DNA from: Anaerolineae bacterium
GTDB lineage: Bacteria; Chloroflexota; Anaerolineae; Aggregatilineales; Phototrophicaceae
Direction: 5' to 3'
Assembly: GCA_025454525.1 (NCBI GenBank)
Contig: JALOOG010000041.1
Span: 1 to 53,978 of the forward strand
DNA: 53,978 nucleotides
Part shown: positions 44,528 to 53,895 of the stretch, piece by piece
Numbering within the stretch: the stretch's first letter is position 1
How the letters are laid out: every line of letters begins with the position of its first letter
Program-made: the position numbers and the translations under genes
Notes under the pieces: generated by a model
Seen by the model: only the letters and a program-made list of their open reading frames with translations
Databases searched by the model: none
What the model was told of the DNA's origin: nothing

Positions 44528-45157
44528 ATGCAACTTCAACAACCTGTCACCCAAGAAAAATTGAACTATCGTCAAAATTTGCCCGAATGGTTTCGGCAAC
44601 TGCCCAAAATACGCTTTCCCGCGCCGAATGAGGAATTTCAGTTGGTGGATCGCGCCCAACTGGACGCATTGATCGGGGATATGGACAATGAGGCCAGACA
44701 ACGCCTTTATACCGATCTAGATGTGTTAAATCTTGAGCTTTTGCCCTTGTTTCGGGAGCGTGATTATCTGGCCAAGTATCATCAGAATCGCTATCGCCTC
44801 TATCAGATCATCTACATGCTGTTAGCAGCAGCAGCGACCTTAGTCGGTTCACTTTTGGCCTTAGCGCTCAATACCAGCCCGCAATTGGTCTCGTTTCTCT
44901 CGTTTGTCGAGACCTTGATCGCCCTGCTCACCTATTTGATCGTCAATTTGAGCGGACGCGAACCCGCCTTACCCGCGTGGTTAGACAATCGCCGTCGGGC
45001 GGAGACCTTGCGTCGGGAGTATTTTCGCTACCTGATGAACCTTGCGCCTTATCGAAGTATCAAGGGCTTTGAGCGGCGTATGGTCTTAGCGCGCCGCGCA
45101 GCAGACATGAATCGCGGTGTGTATCCTGAAACTGAACAATCGGAGCAACGGGCATGA
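44528..45157 (+). CDS. DUF4231/SLATT-like two-TM protein A
   Basis: 209 aa. A soluble N-terminal region (about 1-80) is followed by LAKYHQNRYRLYQIIY, two TM helices (about 97-118 and 123-143), and a C-terminal helical region with WLDNRRRAETLRREYFRYL, the signature layout of DUF4231/SLATT proteins. SLATT domains are predicted pore-forming effectors in bacterial conflict systems, usually next to nucleotide-signalling genes; none are present here. The start codon sits in the loop of an imperfect hairpin (GTTGAA and TTCAAC flank it). It overlaps protein B by 4 bp (ATGA). Confidence 0.72.
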   Translation: MQLQQPVTQEKLNYRQNLPEWFRQLPKIRFPAPNEEFQLVDRAQLDALIGDMDNEARQRLYTDLDVLNLELLPLFRERDYLAKYHQNRYRLYQIIYMLLAAAATLVGSLLALALNTSPQLVSFLSFVETLIALLTYLIVNLSGREPALPAWLDNRRRAETLRREYFRYLMNLAPYRSIKGFERRMVLARRAADMNRGVYPETEQSEQRA

Positions 45158-45780
45158 GCAGCAAACTAAATCGTGACGACTTAGAGATGCGTTATCGTCT
45201 GTTTGAGCATTTCGCGCTCAACGATCAACGCAGTTTTTATAAATCCGCCTCTCAACGCAATCGCAAGGCCGGCCAACAGGTCAACGTTTTTCGTGCGATG
45301 TTCTCGTTTCTCACAGGGGTATCCGCGGCCATTGTGGGCTTGATCGTGCAGGGGTATTTTGTGCCGGGGACGCAATGCGCGCTTGATCCCGCTAATCCAA
45401 CCTGTACCGGGTTGCAATTTGTGACCGGGATTCTCACCTTAGCGGCCATTAGTTTTCCGGCCTTTGGCGCATTTTTTAGCACTTTGTCCGATCTCTACCA
45501 ATGGGATCGCTTGATCGCGATCTACGATACCTCCCGTGAAAATTTGCAGGTCGCCGATGCGCTTTCCCCCTTAGATGAAATGCCGAATGAGATCTATCAG
45601 ACCACCTTAGAAGGGTTCGCGGAAGCAACGCTCATGGTGATGAGCGATGAAACCGCGCAATGGGGGCAATCGATCCGTACTCCCGAATCGATCGAACAAT
45701 TTATCAAACGTCAAAGCGAGGCTGCGAAAGCGATCAGCAAAGAGGACACTTCTGGCACAGATCCGAACGCCACAGAATAG
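45154..45780 (+). CDS. SLATT-like two-TM protein B
   Basis: 208 aa. The N-terminal RSFYKSASQRNRKAGQQ precedes two TM helices (about 47-70 and 90-110), followed by a WDRLIAIYDTSRENLQVAD segment and a C-terminal helix containing DETAQWGQSI, features like those of SLATT-superfamily proteins. It overlaps protein A's stop by 4 bp, so the two are translationally coupled and may form a hetero-oligomeric membrane complex. The family call is weaker than for protein A. Confidence 0.6.
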   Translation: MSSKLNRDDLEMRYRLFEHFALNDQRSFYKSASQRNRKAGQQVNVFRAMFSFLTGVSAAIVGLIVQGYFVPGTQCALDPANPTCTGLQFVTGILTLAAISFPAFGAFFSTLSDLYQWDRLIAIYDTSRENLQVADALSPLDEMPNEIYQTTLEGFAEATLMVMSDETAQWGQSIRTPESIEQFIKRQSEAAKAISKEDTSGTDPNATE

Positions 45781-45841
45781 AATATCGCGCCCGATTGTGG
45801 TTAAATAGGGCGCAATCACAGACTCTTTTCTTAGGCGAACT

Positions 45842-47020
45842 ATGCAACCGACATTAAACGGAATCCGTGTGTTAGATTTTACCCGTGTGTTAGCGGGGCC
45901 CTTCTGCACCATGTTATTAGGGGACATGGGGGCCGAAGTGATCAAGGTGGAATCGCCCAAGGGAGATGACACCCGTCACTGGGGCCCCCCTTGGCTAGGG
46001 GACGAAAGCGCTTATTATCTCGCGGTGAATCGCAACAAACGCAGTTTGACACTCAACTTAAAAAGCCCCGAAGGCCAACAGATCGCAAAAACGTTAGCGC
46101 GTCAAAGTCAGATCGTGATCGAAAACTTTAAACCGGGGCAAATGGCACAATTCGGACTCGATTACGAGACACTCAAACGCGATCACCCCGCTTTGGTCTA
46201 TGCCAGCATCACCGGCTATGGGCAATCCGGCCCCTATGCGGATCGCCCCGGTTACGATCAGGTGATCCAAGCGATGAGCGGCCTGATGTCGATCACCGGA
46301 TCAGCCGACGGTGAACCGTACAAGGTCGGTGTGGCCGTCACTGATGTGCTAACGGGCATGTTTGCCCTTTCGGGGATCTTAGCGGCGTTGCGTCATGCAG
46401 AGATCACCGGACACGGCCAAGTGTTAGATTTTGCGCTGTTCGACTCGCAATTGGCCGGATTGGTCAACGTAGCGAGTAATGCGCTGATTTCGGGCGCGAT
46501 CCCGCGTCGTTACGGCAGCGCGCATCCCAATATCGTCCCCTATCAACCGTTTCGGGCCATGGACGGTGAATTGGTGGTTTCGGTGGGCAATGATAGCCAA
46601 TTCGCCGCGTTATGCGACTTGATCGCACAACCAGAGTTAAAGGCCGATCCGCGTTATCAGACCAATCCGGCGCGGGTGGCCCATCGCGAAAGTTTGATTC
46701 CGGTGTTACAAGCCGCTTTTGAAACACAAACCGTGGCGACTTGGGTGAATGCGCTCAATGAACGCGGTATCCCGTCCGGGCCGATCAACAATGTGATCGA
46801 AGCCTTAGACGACCCGCATGTGCAAGCTCGGCAGATCGTGCGTGAAACTGAACTCCATAATGGCCACACCTTGCGCTATGTGGCTTCACCGTTACAAGAT
46901 GCCGGTGAGATCCGCTATCCCCCACCGGCCTTAGGTCAACACACCGAGTCGATCTTGACTGAATGGCTAGGCTATGGGCCGGAACAGATCGCCGATTATC
47001 GCGCACGGGGGGTGATCTAA
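45842..47020 (+). CDS. Family III CoA-transferase (CaiB/BaiF)
   Basis: 392 aa. The family signature runs from GIRVLDFTRVLAGPFCTMLL and GAEVIKVESP through NRNKRSLTLNLKSPEG to SITGYGQSGPYADRPGYD. The catalytic Asp that forms the acyl-anhydride is in VAVTDVLTGMFAL. These enzymes move CoA between carboxylic acids (carnitine, formate/oxalate, bile acids, succinate and others); the substrate is not evident. The GT39-like gene begins one base after its stop. Confidence 0.93.
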   Translation: MQPTLNGIRVLDFTRVLAGPFCTMLLGDMGAEVIKVESPKGDDTRHWGPPWLGDESAYYLAVNRNKRSLTLNLKSPEGQQIAKTLARQSQIVIENFKPGQMAQFGLDYETLKRDHPALVYASITGYGQSGPYADRPGYDQVIQAMSGLMSITGSADGEPYKVGVAVTDVLTGMFALSGILAALRHAEITGHGQVLDFALFDSQLAGLVNVASNALISGAIPRRYGSAHPNIVPYQPFRAMDGELVVSVGNDSQFAALCDLIAQPELKADPRYQTNPARVAHRESLIPVLQAAFETQTVATWVNALNERGIPSGPINNVIEALDDPHVQARQIVRETELHNGHTLRYVASPLQDAGEIRYPPPALGQHTESILTEWLGYGPEQIADYRARGVI

Positions 47021-47021
47021 C

Positions 47022-48809
47022 ATGGCGCGGGTGTGGATCGGCGCGGTGATCCTGTTGATCGGCTTTATGATTCGCGTGGATGATCTAGGGGCGCGTCCGC
47101 TATGGATCGATGAAGGCTTTTCGTATTTTGCAGTGCGTGAGCCGGATCTGTTAACGGTGTTAGCGCGGGATGTGCATCCTCCGTTGTATTTCGCCGCGTT
47201 GAAAGTGTGGGCGGGCTTCACCGGCACCTCGGAATTTGCCTTACGCTATTTTTCACTCTTATTCGGGTTACTGAATATCGCGCTGATCGCGCCCTTGACT
47301 CGCGAAATTGCGCGCTTGCGGGGCATCACCGATCCGATCGTGCCGTTGATTGCGGCCTTACTCATGGCTGTGGCCGAAATGGAGTTTTACACCGCGCAAG
47401 AAGTCCGGAGTTACACCCTGCATATCACTTGCGCGATCGTGTCGATGTGGGGGTTTCTACGGTGGTTACGAACGGGTGAGCGTTTCGCGTGGGCATGTTG
47501 GTTAATCGGCATGACCGCCTTGATTTACACCCATTATCTCGGCATTTGGACGGGAATCGTCCAGGGCCTGTACGCGCTCCTCTGGTTACGTGGAAAACAG
47601 CGCATCACCGTGATCGGATCATTGTTGATTCCGGCGGCCTTGTTTAGTGTCTGGTTATTCGGGATCGTCTTGCCTTATCAGACGGTCAAAGCGGATAGCG
47701 ATGCGACCATGGATGCGTCTACACTAGAGACGTTATTCGCCTATATACAGGATTATTTAACTGGACAATGGGCGCTCATGTTAGGTCTCTTGATCTTAGG
47801 TGGGATCGAATTTCGTGAAGGGCGCTTTTACCCACGCTTGGCGCACGGGGTGTCTTTATTGGTTTTATGGATCGTCGTGCCGATCGCGCTCACCTTTATC
47901 GGGAATCTGCAATTTTCGATCCTCACCAATTACCGGATCTCGTTAGTCACCGTGCCATTGGTCTTGTTATGGACGTTGGGCATCAGCACCTTTCGTGGGC
48001 AAGCTCGCGCCTTTTTGATCGCGGTGATCGCCTTCTATGGGATCATCAGCGTTGATTTTCAGCGGGTCGAATTGCCTTGGGATCAATTTGCGGCCTTGAT
48101 CACCGATTACGCTCAACCGGATGATCTGGTGATGATCGACATGAAAGGGGTCGATTTTTCACTAGAATATTACTTAGAGCGTCAACGCGCCCCCGGAGTA
48201 GGGATCATCTCGTTACGGCAATATGTTGAATGGGATCAAAGCGCGATTCACACCGAGTTGATCCCGTTACTGAACGCGAGTCCGACGATCTGGGTCGCCC
48301 GTTGGAACGATATGCCCACCGGACTTGATCTGATCGCGCCGGGGTATGTGCAGACCGCTTATCAAACGATCGATTACCGTGGCAATCAGTTGGAAGCCTA
48401 TCGTTTCGACCGGATTCCGGCCGATCAACAGGTGATCCGCTATCAAAACGGCATGATCTTACGACAATTCCGTGCCTATGCCGATCCGTTGCGGGTGGAT
48501 CTGTGGTGGAGTGCCGATCAAACGTTGATGCGGAGTTATACCGTGTCCGCCGTGTTATTAGACGGTGAAGGCCGCTTGGTGGCACAACATGACGCGCTCC
48601 CATTTTTGAATCAGCGCCCGACCGAGACATGGACAAGCGGTGCGTGGGTATATGACCCAAAGCCATTGACCGCCTTACAAGCGATCCCGTCCGGGGAGTA
48701 TCAGATCGGGATCGTGGTCTATTTTTGGACGCAAACCGGCCGACTCCGGCGGGTGTTGACCGACTCTGGTTTGGATATTGCGATGATCGGCACACTCACT
48801 CAGCGATAA
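47022..48809 (+). CDS. GT39-like membrane glycosyltransferase
   Basis: 595 aa. The first extracytoplasmic loop carries RPLWIDEGFSYFAV, the acidic catalytic segment of GT39/GT83-type enzymes, then DVHPPLYFAALKVW and EFYTAQEVRSYTLH. About ten TM segments end near residue 345. The remaining ~250 residues are extracytoplasmic, with a beta-rich terminal domain (DPLRVDLWWSADQTL, YQIGIVVYFW). The end overlaps the convergent nitroreductase gene by 14 bp. It is 1 bp after the CoA-transferase, probably co-transcribed. Confidence 0.87.
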   Translation: MARVWIGAVILLIGFMIRVDDLGARPLWIDEGFSYFAVREPDLLTVLARDVHPPLYFAALKVWAGFTGTSEFALRYFSLLFGLLNIALIAPLTREIARLRGITDPIVPLIAALLMAVAEMEFYTAQEVRSYTLHITCAIVSMWGFLRWLRTGERFAWACWLIGMTALIYTHYLGIWTGIVQGLYALLWLRGKQRITVIGSLLIPAALFSVWLFGIVLPYQTVKADSDATMDASTLETLFAYIQDYLTGQWALMLGLLILGGIEFREGRFYPRLAHGVSLLVLWIVVPIALTFIGNLQFSILTNYRISLVTVPLVLLWTLGISTFRGQARAFLIAVIAFYGIISVDFQRVELPWDQFAALITDYAQPDDLVMIDMKGVDFSLEYYLERQRAPGVGIISLRQYVEWDQSAIHTELIPLLNASPTIWVARWNDMPTGLDLIAPGYVQTAYQTIDYRGNQLEAYRFDRIPADQQVIRYQNGMILRQFRAYADPLRVDLWWSADQTLMRSYTVSAVLLDGEGRLVAQHDALPFLNQRPTETWTSGAWVYDPKPLTALQAIPSGEYQIGIVVYFWTQTGRLRRVLTDSGLDIAMIGTLTQR

Positions 48810-49413
48810 ACGGGGCGGTTTCGCCAAAGCGATCGCTAAACACAAACGCACTTAGAGGCTTGCGTTCACGCGGTAAGACCTCTCGTTGTTGGTGTTTTTC
48901 GGAGAGGATATCGATCGTCCCTTGATACCCCAAAGCAGCGCCGGCCAACACGCGGTAGCCGTCCGGAATTTGATAGATCGTTTGAGCATGATCGGGGTGG
49001 ATACCGGCCATTTGTCGGATCACCAGTTCCATGGAGGTCGCTTGCACGGTGAGGTTTTGCATCGCTTGGCCTAGGTCATACAGCGCGTGATGATTCGGGC
49101 TACCGTCCGCTTCAAACGTAAGGCGGGCGATCATCAACATCAACACTGGGGCGCGCTTGGCCCAAGTCTGATTGCTATCAGTGAGACAAGAGAGCAATTT
49201 TGCATAGGAATCCGGTTGCGCTTGAGTCGCGAGGATAAAAAACCAAGGTTGATCGTTAAAACACGATTGTGACCAGCGGGCGGCCTCAAACAAACTCAGA
49301 AGCTGCTCATCGGTCACGGGGCGATCGGCAAACGCGCGCGGACTCCACCGTTCGCGTAACAGGTCATGGATCGGGTGATCGTTATCAGCGGGTTTACGAA
49401 TGAGATCGGTCAT
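48796..49413 (-). CDS. Nitroreductase family protein
   Basis: About 205 aa from the ATG at 49413 (AGGAAA 7 nt upstream); a longer frame to 49593 would add 60 residues of basic, non-family sequence. FMN-binding features are LLRERWSPRAF, LFEAARWSQSCFNDQPW and LGQAMQNLTVQATSMEL, matching oxygen-insensitive nitroreductases that use NAD(P)H. The physiological substrate is unknown. The stop lies 14 bp inside the convergent GT39-like gene. Confidence 0.92.
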   Translation of the reverse strand: MTDLIRKPADNDHPIHDLLRERWSPRAFADRPVTDEQLLSLFEAARWSQSCFNDQPWFFILATQAQPDSYAKLLSCLTDSNQTWAKRAPVLMLMIARLTFEADGSPNHHALYDLGQAMQNLTVQATSMELVIRQMAGIHPDHAQTIYQIPDGYRVLAGAALGYQGTIDILSEKHQQREVLPRERKPLSAFVFSDRFGETAPFIAE

Positions 49414-49621
49414 CAGGTTTCCTATTCTTTTTTGGCAATTCGCGCCTATAATAACAAAAAAGCGGCCATTTAAAATTGGATCTAACGCTGATGATCTCTG
49501 ATTATTTTCACCTGCACTTATAGCGGCGCATCGCCGCAACTTGTGATCCCTCTTTTTGACCCGTTTGACCCGTTTCTGCATTTTTTTAATCACCCAACAC
49601 CTAGATCAGGATGAATTGAGC

Positions 49622-50707
49622 ATGTTTGATAAACTTGAAGGCATTGCCAAGCGTTACACAGAATTAGATACCTTGATGAGCGATCCGGCGGTCATGGCCG
49701 ATTATGAGCGGATCGTGGAATATTCCAAAGAACGCGCCGATATTGAGGAGATCGTGCAGAAGTATCGCGTGTATAAGCTAAAATCGCATCAACTGCAAGA
49801 CGCGAAAGCGCTGTTATACGAAGAAAATGACCCCGAATTGCGCGCCATGGCCAAAACCGAGATCGATGAGCATGAAGTGGCGATCGAACAATTAGAGGAA
49901 GAACTCAAGCGCTTGTTATTGCCCAAAGACCCCCGCGATGATAAAAACGTGATCGTCGAAATTCGGGCCGGTGCAGGCGGAGATGAAGCGGCGATTTTCG
50001 CGGCCGATCTGTTCCGGTTATACACCCGTTATGCGGATGCGCGGGCTTGGAAAGTGGCGGTTACGGCTGAAAATGAACTCGGGCTTGGCGGTTACAAACG
50101 GATCGAATTTGAGATCAAGGGCAAGGGGGCCTTTAGCCGCTTTAAGTATGAAAGTGGGGTGCATCGGGTGCAGCGCGTCCCAGTCACCGAAAGTCAAGGA
50201 CGCATCCATACCAGTACCGCGACCGTGGCTGTTTTGGCCGAAATGGATGAGGTTGATATTGACCTCAATATGAATGATGTGCGCGTGGATGTGTTTCGTA
50301 GTCAAGGCGCGGGTGGACAATCGGTAAATACCACCGACTCCGCGGTACGCATGACGCATATCCCTAGCGGGATCGTGGTCGAATGTCAGGATGAGCGCAG
50401 CCAATTGCAAAACCGGATTCGCGCTAAACAGATCTTGTTAAATCGTCTGTATGAGATTGAAGCGGAAAAACAGCGCTCCGAACGTGAGGCCGAACGCCGT
50501 GATCAGGTGGGATCAGGGGATCGTTCCGAAAAGATCCGCACCTATAACTATCCCCAAAATCGCGTGACCGATCATCGGATCAATGTGAGTAGCTACAATC
50601 TGCAAGCGTTTATGAACGGGGACGGATTAGACGACTTCATCGATGAATTAGCCACCCGTGAACAGGCCGAACGGCTCTCGGTGGGCGATACTGAAACCGA
50701 GGACTAA
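49622..50707 (+). CDS. prfA: Peptide chain release factor 1
   Basis: 361 aa from the ATG at 49622, the standard RF1 length. It recognises UAA and UAG stop codons in the ribosome. The PxT specificity motif appears as [12 protein letters not shown], and the catalytic GGQ is in [18 protein letters not shown]. It overlaps the MBOAT gene by one base (TAATG). prmC, whose product methylates this GGQ glutamine, lies two genes downstream. Confidence 0.97.
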   Translation: MFDKLEGIAKRYTELDTLMSDPAVMADYERIVEYSKERADIEEIVQKYRVYKLKSHQLQDAKALLYEENDPELRAMAKTEIDEHEVAIEQLEEELKRLLLPKDPRDDKNVIVEIRAGAGGDEAAIFAADLFRLYTRYADARAWKVAVTAENELGLGGYKRIEFEIKGKGAFSRFKYESGVHRVQRVPVTESQGRIHTSTATVAVLAEMDEVDIDLNMNDVRVDVFRSQGAGGQSVNTTDSAVRMTHIPSGIVVECQDERSQLQNRIRAKQILLNRLYEIEAEKQRSEREAERRDQVGSGDRSEKIRTYNYPQNRVTDHRINVSSYNLQAFMNGDGLDDFIDELATREQAERLSVGDTETED

Positions 50708-52143
50708 TGTCCCCGGTTTCACTAGAGTTTGGGTTGTTTTGCGCGGTGGTGATCGCGCTGTACTATCGCGTTTGGCCTTCGCATCGTTGGGCGGTCTTGC
50801 TCTTGGCCGGCTGGTTTTTTTATGCGACTTGGCATCTGTTCTATGTGCCGTTGTTGATCGCGATCAGTGGGCTGTTTTACTTTTGTGGCCGGCGGATTGA
50901 TGAAGCCAGTACGCCGATCGGGGCGCGAGTCGCTTTGATCGGCGGGGTGATCACCAGCTTAGCGATCTTGGTGGTGTTTCAATATAGCCATTTTTTTGCG
51001 TCTGCGATCGTAACCGATACTTTTACGCGCATCATTGTGCCGATCGGCATTTCGTTTTACACCTTTCAGGGGATCGGCTATCTGGGGGATGTCTTTCGTA
51101 AGGTGATCCCTCCGGAACGCGATCCACGTTACTTCATGACGTTTATCGCGTTTTTTCCGATCCTCACTTCAGGGCCGATCGAGCGTGGCGCGCATTTAAT
51201 CCCACAATTGCGGGCCGAAACGCGCTTTGATCCCGTGATCGCGATCAGTGCGCTACGCTTGATCTTATGGGGCGTGTTTAAGAAGTTGGTAATTGCAGAT
51301 CGCTTAGCGATCTACGTGAACGCGGTCTACGATCAACCGCAAGCGTATAGCGGCGCGGTTTTGTTGATCGCTACGCTGTTTTACACCGTACAGATCTATG
51401 CGGATTTTTCGGGTTACACCGATATTGCACGAGGTGTAGCGCGTTTATTCGGGATCGATCTGTTTGAGAACTTTCGACAACCCTATTTTGCGATGTCGAT
51501 TCGTGATTTTTGGACTCGTTGGCATATCAGCCTTTCGACTTGGATTCGGGAATTGATGTTTATGCCCTTGAGTCGCACCCTGTTACGGCGATCCGGCGGG
51601 CGCTATTCACGGGCGATCCAAGCGGTGAGCAACTTGATTGTGATGACACTCGTCGGCTTATGGCACGGACCAAGCTGGACATTTGTGATCTGGGGGGCGT
51701 TGCATGGGGTGTATATGAGCGTTGAAAGTCTGCTCAATTGGCGCGTGAAGTTGGTTAAAATCAGCACGCCACGTCAACAGATCGAACGGGTGGGCCGAGT
51801 CATCCTAACGTTGATCTTGGTGATGATCGCGTGGGTGTTTTTTCGAGCGAAGAGTCTTGCGGATGCGGGTTACATCCTAACGCATTGGATCGCGCCGTCC
51901 AATGGAGATCTCACCCAACCGTTTACAGGGGGGCTATTGCCTAATGGAGTCGAATTTGCGCTTGCGATCGGCTTGATCGGCGTGTTGATTATCAGTGATC
52001 TGATCGGCCCGACGTTATTAGAGCGATTCGGGCGTTTAGGGTGGGTGATCCGTTGGGCGGTCTATTATGGATTCGGCATGGCGATCTTGTTTGCGTCATT
52101 ATATGGCGCGGGTTCAGCACAATTTATCTACTTTCAGTTTTAG
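50707..52143 (+). CDS. MBOAT family O-acyltransferase (AlgI/DltB-like)
   Basis: 478 aa, with about eleven TM segments. The family region includes YFMTFIAFFPILTSGPIERG, GYTDIARGVARLFGI, NFRQPYFAMSIRDFWTRWH and the catalytic-His segment LWHGPSWTFVIWGALHG. Such proteins transfer acyl groups to exported polysaccharides or wall polymers. It lies between prfA and prmC, 1-bp overlap upstream and a 9-bp gap downstream, an unexpected intrusion in a usually adjacent pair. The usual SGNH/AlgJ partner is not seen here. Confidence 0.93.
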   Translation: MSPVSLEFGLFCAVVIALYYRVWPSHRWAVLLLAGWFFYATWHLFYVPLLIAISGLFYFCGRRIDEASTPIGARVALIGGVITSLAILVVFQYSHFFASAIVTDTFTRIIVPIGISFYTFQGIGYLGDVFRKVIPPERDPRYFMTFIAFFPILTSGPIERGAHLIPQLRAETRFDPVIAISALRLILWGVFKKLVIADRLAIYVNAVYDQPQAYSGAVLLIATLFYTVQIYADFSGYTDIARGVARLFGIDLFENFRQPYFAMSIRDFWTRWHISLSTWIRELMFMPLSRTLLRRSGGRYSRAIQAVSNLIVMTLVGLWHGPSWTFVIWGALHGVYMSVESLLNWRVKLVKISTPRQQIERVGRVILTLILVMIAWVFFRAKSLADAGYILTHWIAPSNGDLTQPFTGGLLPNGVEFALAIGLIGVLIISDLIGPTLLERFGRLGWVIRWAVYYGFGMAILFASLYGAGSAQFIYFQF

Positions 52144-52152
52144 GCAAAAAGC

Positions 52153-52962
52153 ATGACGATCGGGGACTTATTAAACGCGGCCAAAGGACGCTTAGCGGGG
52201 CGATCGCCTTCCGCGAGTCTGGACGCGCAAGTGTTATTGGCGGAAATTTTGGGCGTGAGTCGGGCGCATCTCCTAGCGTATGGTGAAACGTCGGTTTCAT
52301 CCGAACACGCGCAACAATATCAGGCTTGGATTGAACGGCGCGTTATGGGTGAACCTGTCGCTTACATCCTCGGACACAAGGCGTTTTACGATCGCGAGTT
52401 GATCGTCTCTCCGGCGGTGTTGATCCCGCGTCCAGAAACCGAATTGTTATTAGAGCTGGCGTTGACACTGGTGAAACAGAGCGCGGTGGATGTAGGAACC
52501 GGAAGTGGTGCGTTAGCGGTGACACTGGCGGCCTTGCGTCCGGAGGTGACGGTGTATGCCGTGGATGTCAGTCCAGAGGCCTTAGCGATCGCCCGTCAAA
52601 ATCAGCAAGCGCCGGTGACGTTTTTTGAAGGTGATCTGTTGATGCCCTTGATTGAACGCGGGATCAAAGTCGATTTAATCATGGCGAATTTGCCGTACAT
52701 CGCACACGATGAAGTCCCAACCTTAGCGGTTAGCCACTATGAGCCGATCCTCGCCTTAGACGGTGGTCAAGACGGCTTGACGTTGATCCGGCGGTTATTG
52801 GAGCAAGCGCCACAAGTTTGTCTACCGGGGGCTTGGGTTTTATTGGAGATCGGCGCGGATCAAGGGGCCGCGATGAAAGAATTGGCACAACCGATCGCGC
52901 AAGAGGTCACGATCTTACAGGATTATGCGGGCTTAGATCGGATCGTGCGACTTCGGTTTTAA
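52153..52962 (+). CDS. prmC: Release factor glutamine methyltransferase
   Basis: 269 aa. The N-terminal helical domain (SASLDAQVLLAEILGVSRAHL) is followed by GEPVAYILGHKAFYDREL and LIPRPETELLLELAL, both diagnostic. The SAM site is AVDVGTGSGALAVTLA. The catalytic NPPY motif is NLPY here (MANLPYIAHDE), which keeps Asn, Pro and Tyr. The product methylates the GGQ glutamine of the release factor encoded two genes upstream. Confidence 0.95.
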   Translation: MTIGDLLNAAKGRLAGRSPSASLDAQVLLAEILGVSRAHLLAYGETSVSSEHAQQYQAWIERRVMGEPVAYILGHKAFYDRELIVSPAVLIPRPETELLLELALTLVKQSAVDVGTGSGALAVTLAALRPEVTVYAVDVSPEALAIARQNQQAPVTFFEGDLLMPLIERGIKVDLIMANLPYIAHDEVPTLAVSHYEPILALDGGQDGLTLIRRLLEQAPQVCLPGAWVLLEIGADQGAAMKELAQPIAQEVTILQDYAGLDRIVRLRF

Positions 52963-53083
52963 TCTGATAAACAGGCGAGATCAGGTAAAATCGATAATCA
53001 AATATAATTCACCTCTTATAGAATCAACCATATTTGTTGCTTCATGCTCATTTGTGAGCAAGCGCACCCTCAAACGAAAGTTC

Positions 53084-53096
53084 TGATACAATGGCC
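53084..53096 (+). promoter_or_regulatory. Extended -10 box, copy 1 of TGATACAATGGCC
   Basis: TGATACAAT fits an extended -10 and is followed by GGCC. The same 13 bases recur at 53896-53908. It ends 51 nt before the ATG of the SHOCT protein gene. Confidence 0.5.
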
Positions 53097-53147
53097 AATT
53101 CCCTGATACATATTGTTGACAACAGTTGATGCTAAAGGATTGGGATT

Positions 53148-53708
53148 ATGTGGCGTGGAATCGTGAGCATTATTGCTTTACTGCTGATGGGTGGATCAGC
53201 AATCATCATCACCACCCTATTGGTGATCCCCAGCATGGGTTTTCACATTCTTGTCCCCGTACTCCAACCCCTACATCAAGCCTTAGCTTGTGAAGCGGGC
53301 GAAACACTGAACTATGAATACGAGTTTTTTGACAACACGACCACCGTTCATTTTCGCTGTGTGAATGCTGCTGGAAGTGCGCGCGATGTAGACCCCGTTT
53401 TACGCACCCCTGCCAATTACGCGATCGGCGTGTTTTGTTTGGGTGGGCTGTTGCTACTTGTGCCATTTTTCTTTGCGTTACGGCAAGGCACGATGAAAGA
53501 AGCTGAATCAGCGGTTGGGCAGGCGCTTCAACAAGGGATTGAAGAAATGCAAGCGATGACTCAAAGTCAAAGTAGCTTGACGACGCTGACATCTTCTGGT
53601 CAACAGCAACTTGATGCGTTAGAAAAATTGCGGCAGCAAGGACACATCACGCAAGAAGCCTATGAAATTGCCAAAAAGCGGATTTTCGACATCTTTAGCG
53701 CAAGTTGA
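53148..53708 (+). CDS. Membrane protein with C-terminal SHOCT domain
   Basis: 186 aa. Two TM helices (about 5-27 and 89-110) flank an extracytoplasmic loop with two Cys (ALACEAGET and HFRCVNAA) that could form a disulfide. A Gln/Ser-rich stretch leads to LDALEKLRQQGHITQEAYEI, the SHOCT motif commonly found at the ends of bacterial membrane proteins and thought to mediate oligomerisation. Its wider function is unknown. The start is set by an ATG 51 nt after an extended -10; no strong Shine-Dalgarno is seen. Confidence 0.8.
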   Translation: MWRGIVSIIALLLMGGSAIIITTLLVIPSMGFHILVPVLQPLHQALACEAGETLNYEYEFFDNTTTVHFRCVNAAGSARDVDPVLRTPANYAIGVFCLGGLLLLVPFFFALRQGTMKEAESAVGQALQQGIEEMQAMTQSQSSLTTLTSSGQQQLDALEKLRQQGHITQEAYEIAKKRIFDIFSAS

Positions 53709-53895
53709 CAGCTTTCGTAATTCTGATCAGTGGCAGGCGCTTCATATCGCCTACAATGGTGAACTATTATGGACAAGTGATTACGGAAGGTTAGGTTGCG
53801 ATCGAGTCACCCAATGGGATGTGCATCGCATATCGAATGTATCCCCTAGAAGCGTTGTATGCTCATTGGACATATTAAGCATCCTTGATCTGTTT

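Noticed and set aside
49447-49452. TATAAT upstream of prfA as its promoter
   Set aside because: It is 170 bp from the start with no -35 at proper spacing and lies just upstream of the divergent nitroreductase start; the strand is ambiguous.
48796-49593. The longer 265-aa nitroreductase start at 49593
   Set aside because: The extra 60 residues are basic and unlike the family, and the ATG at 49413 has a good ribosome binding site.
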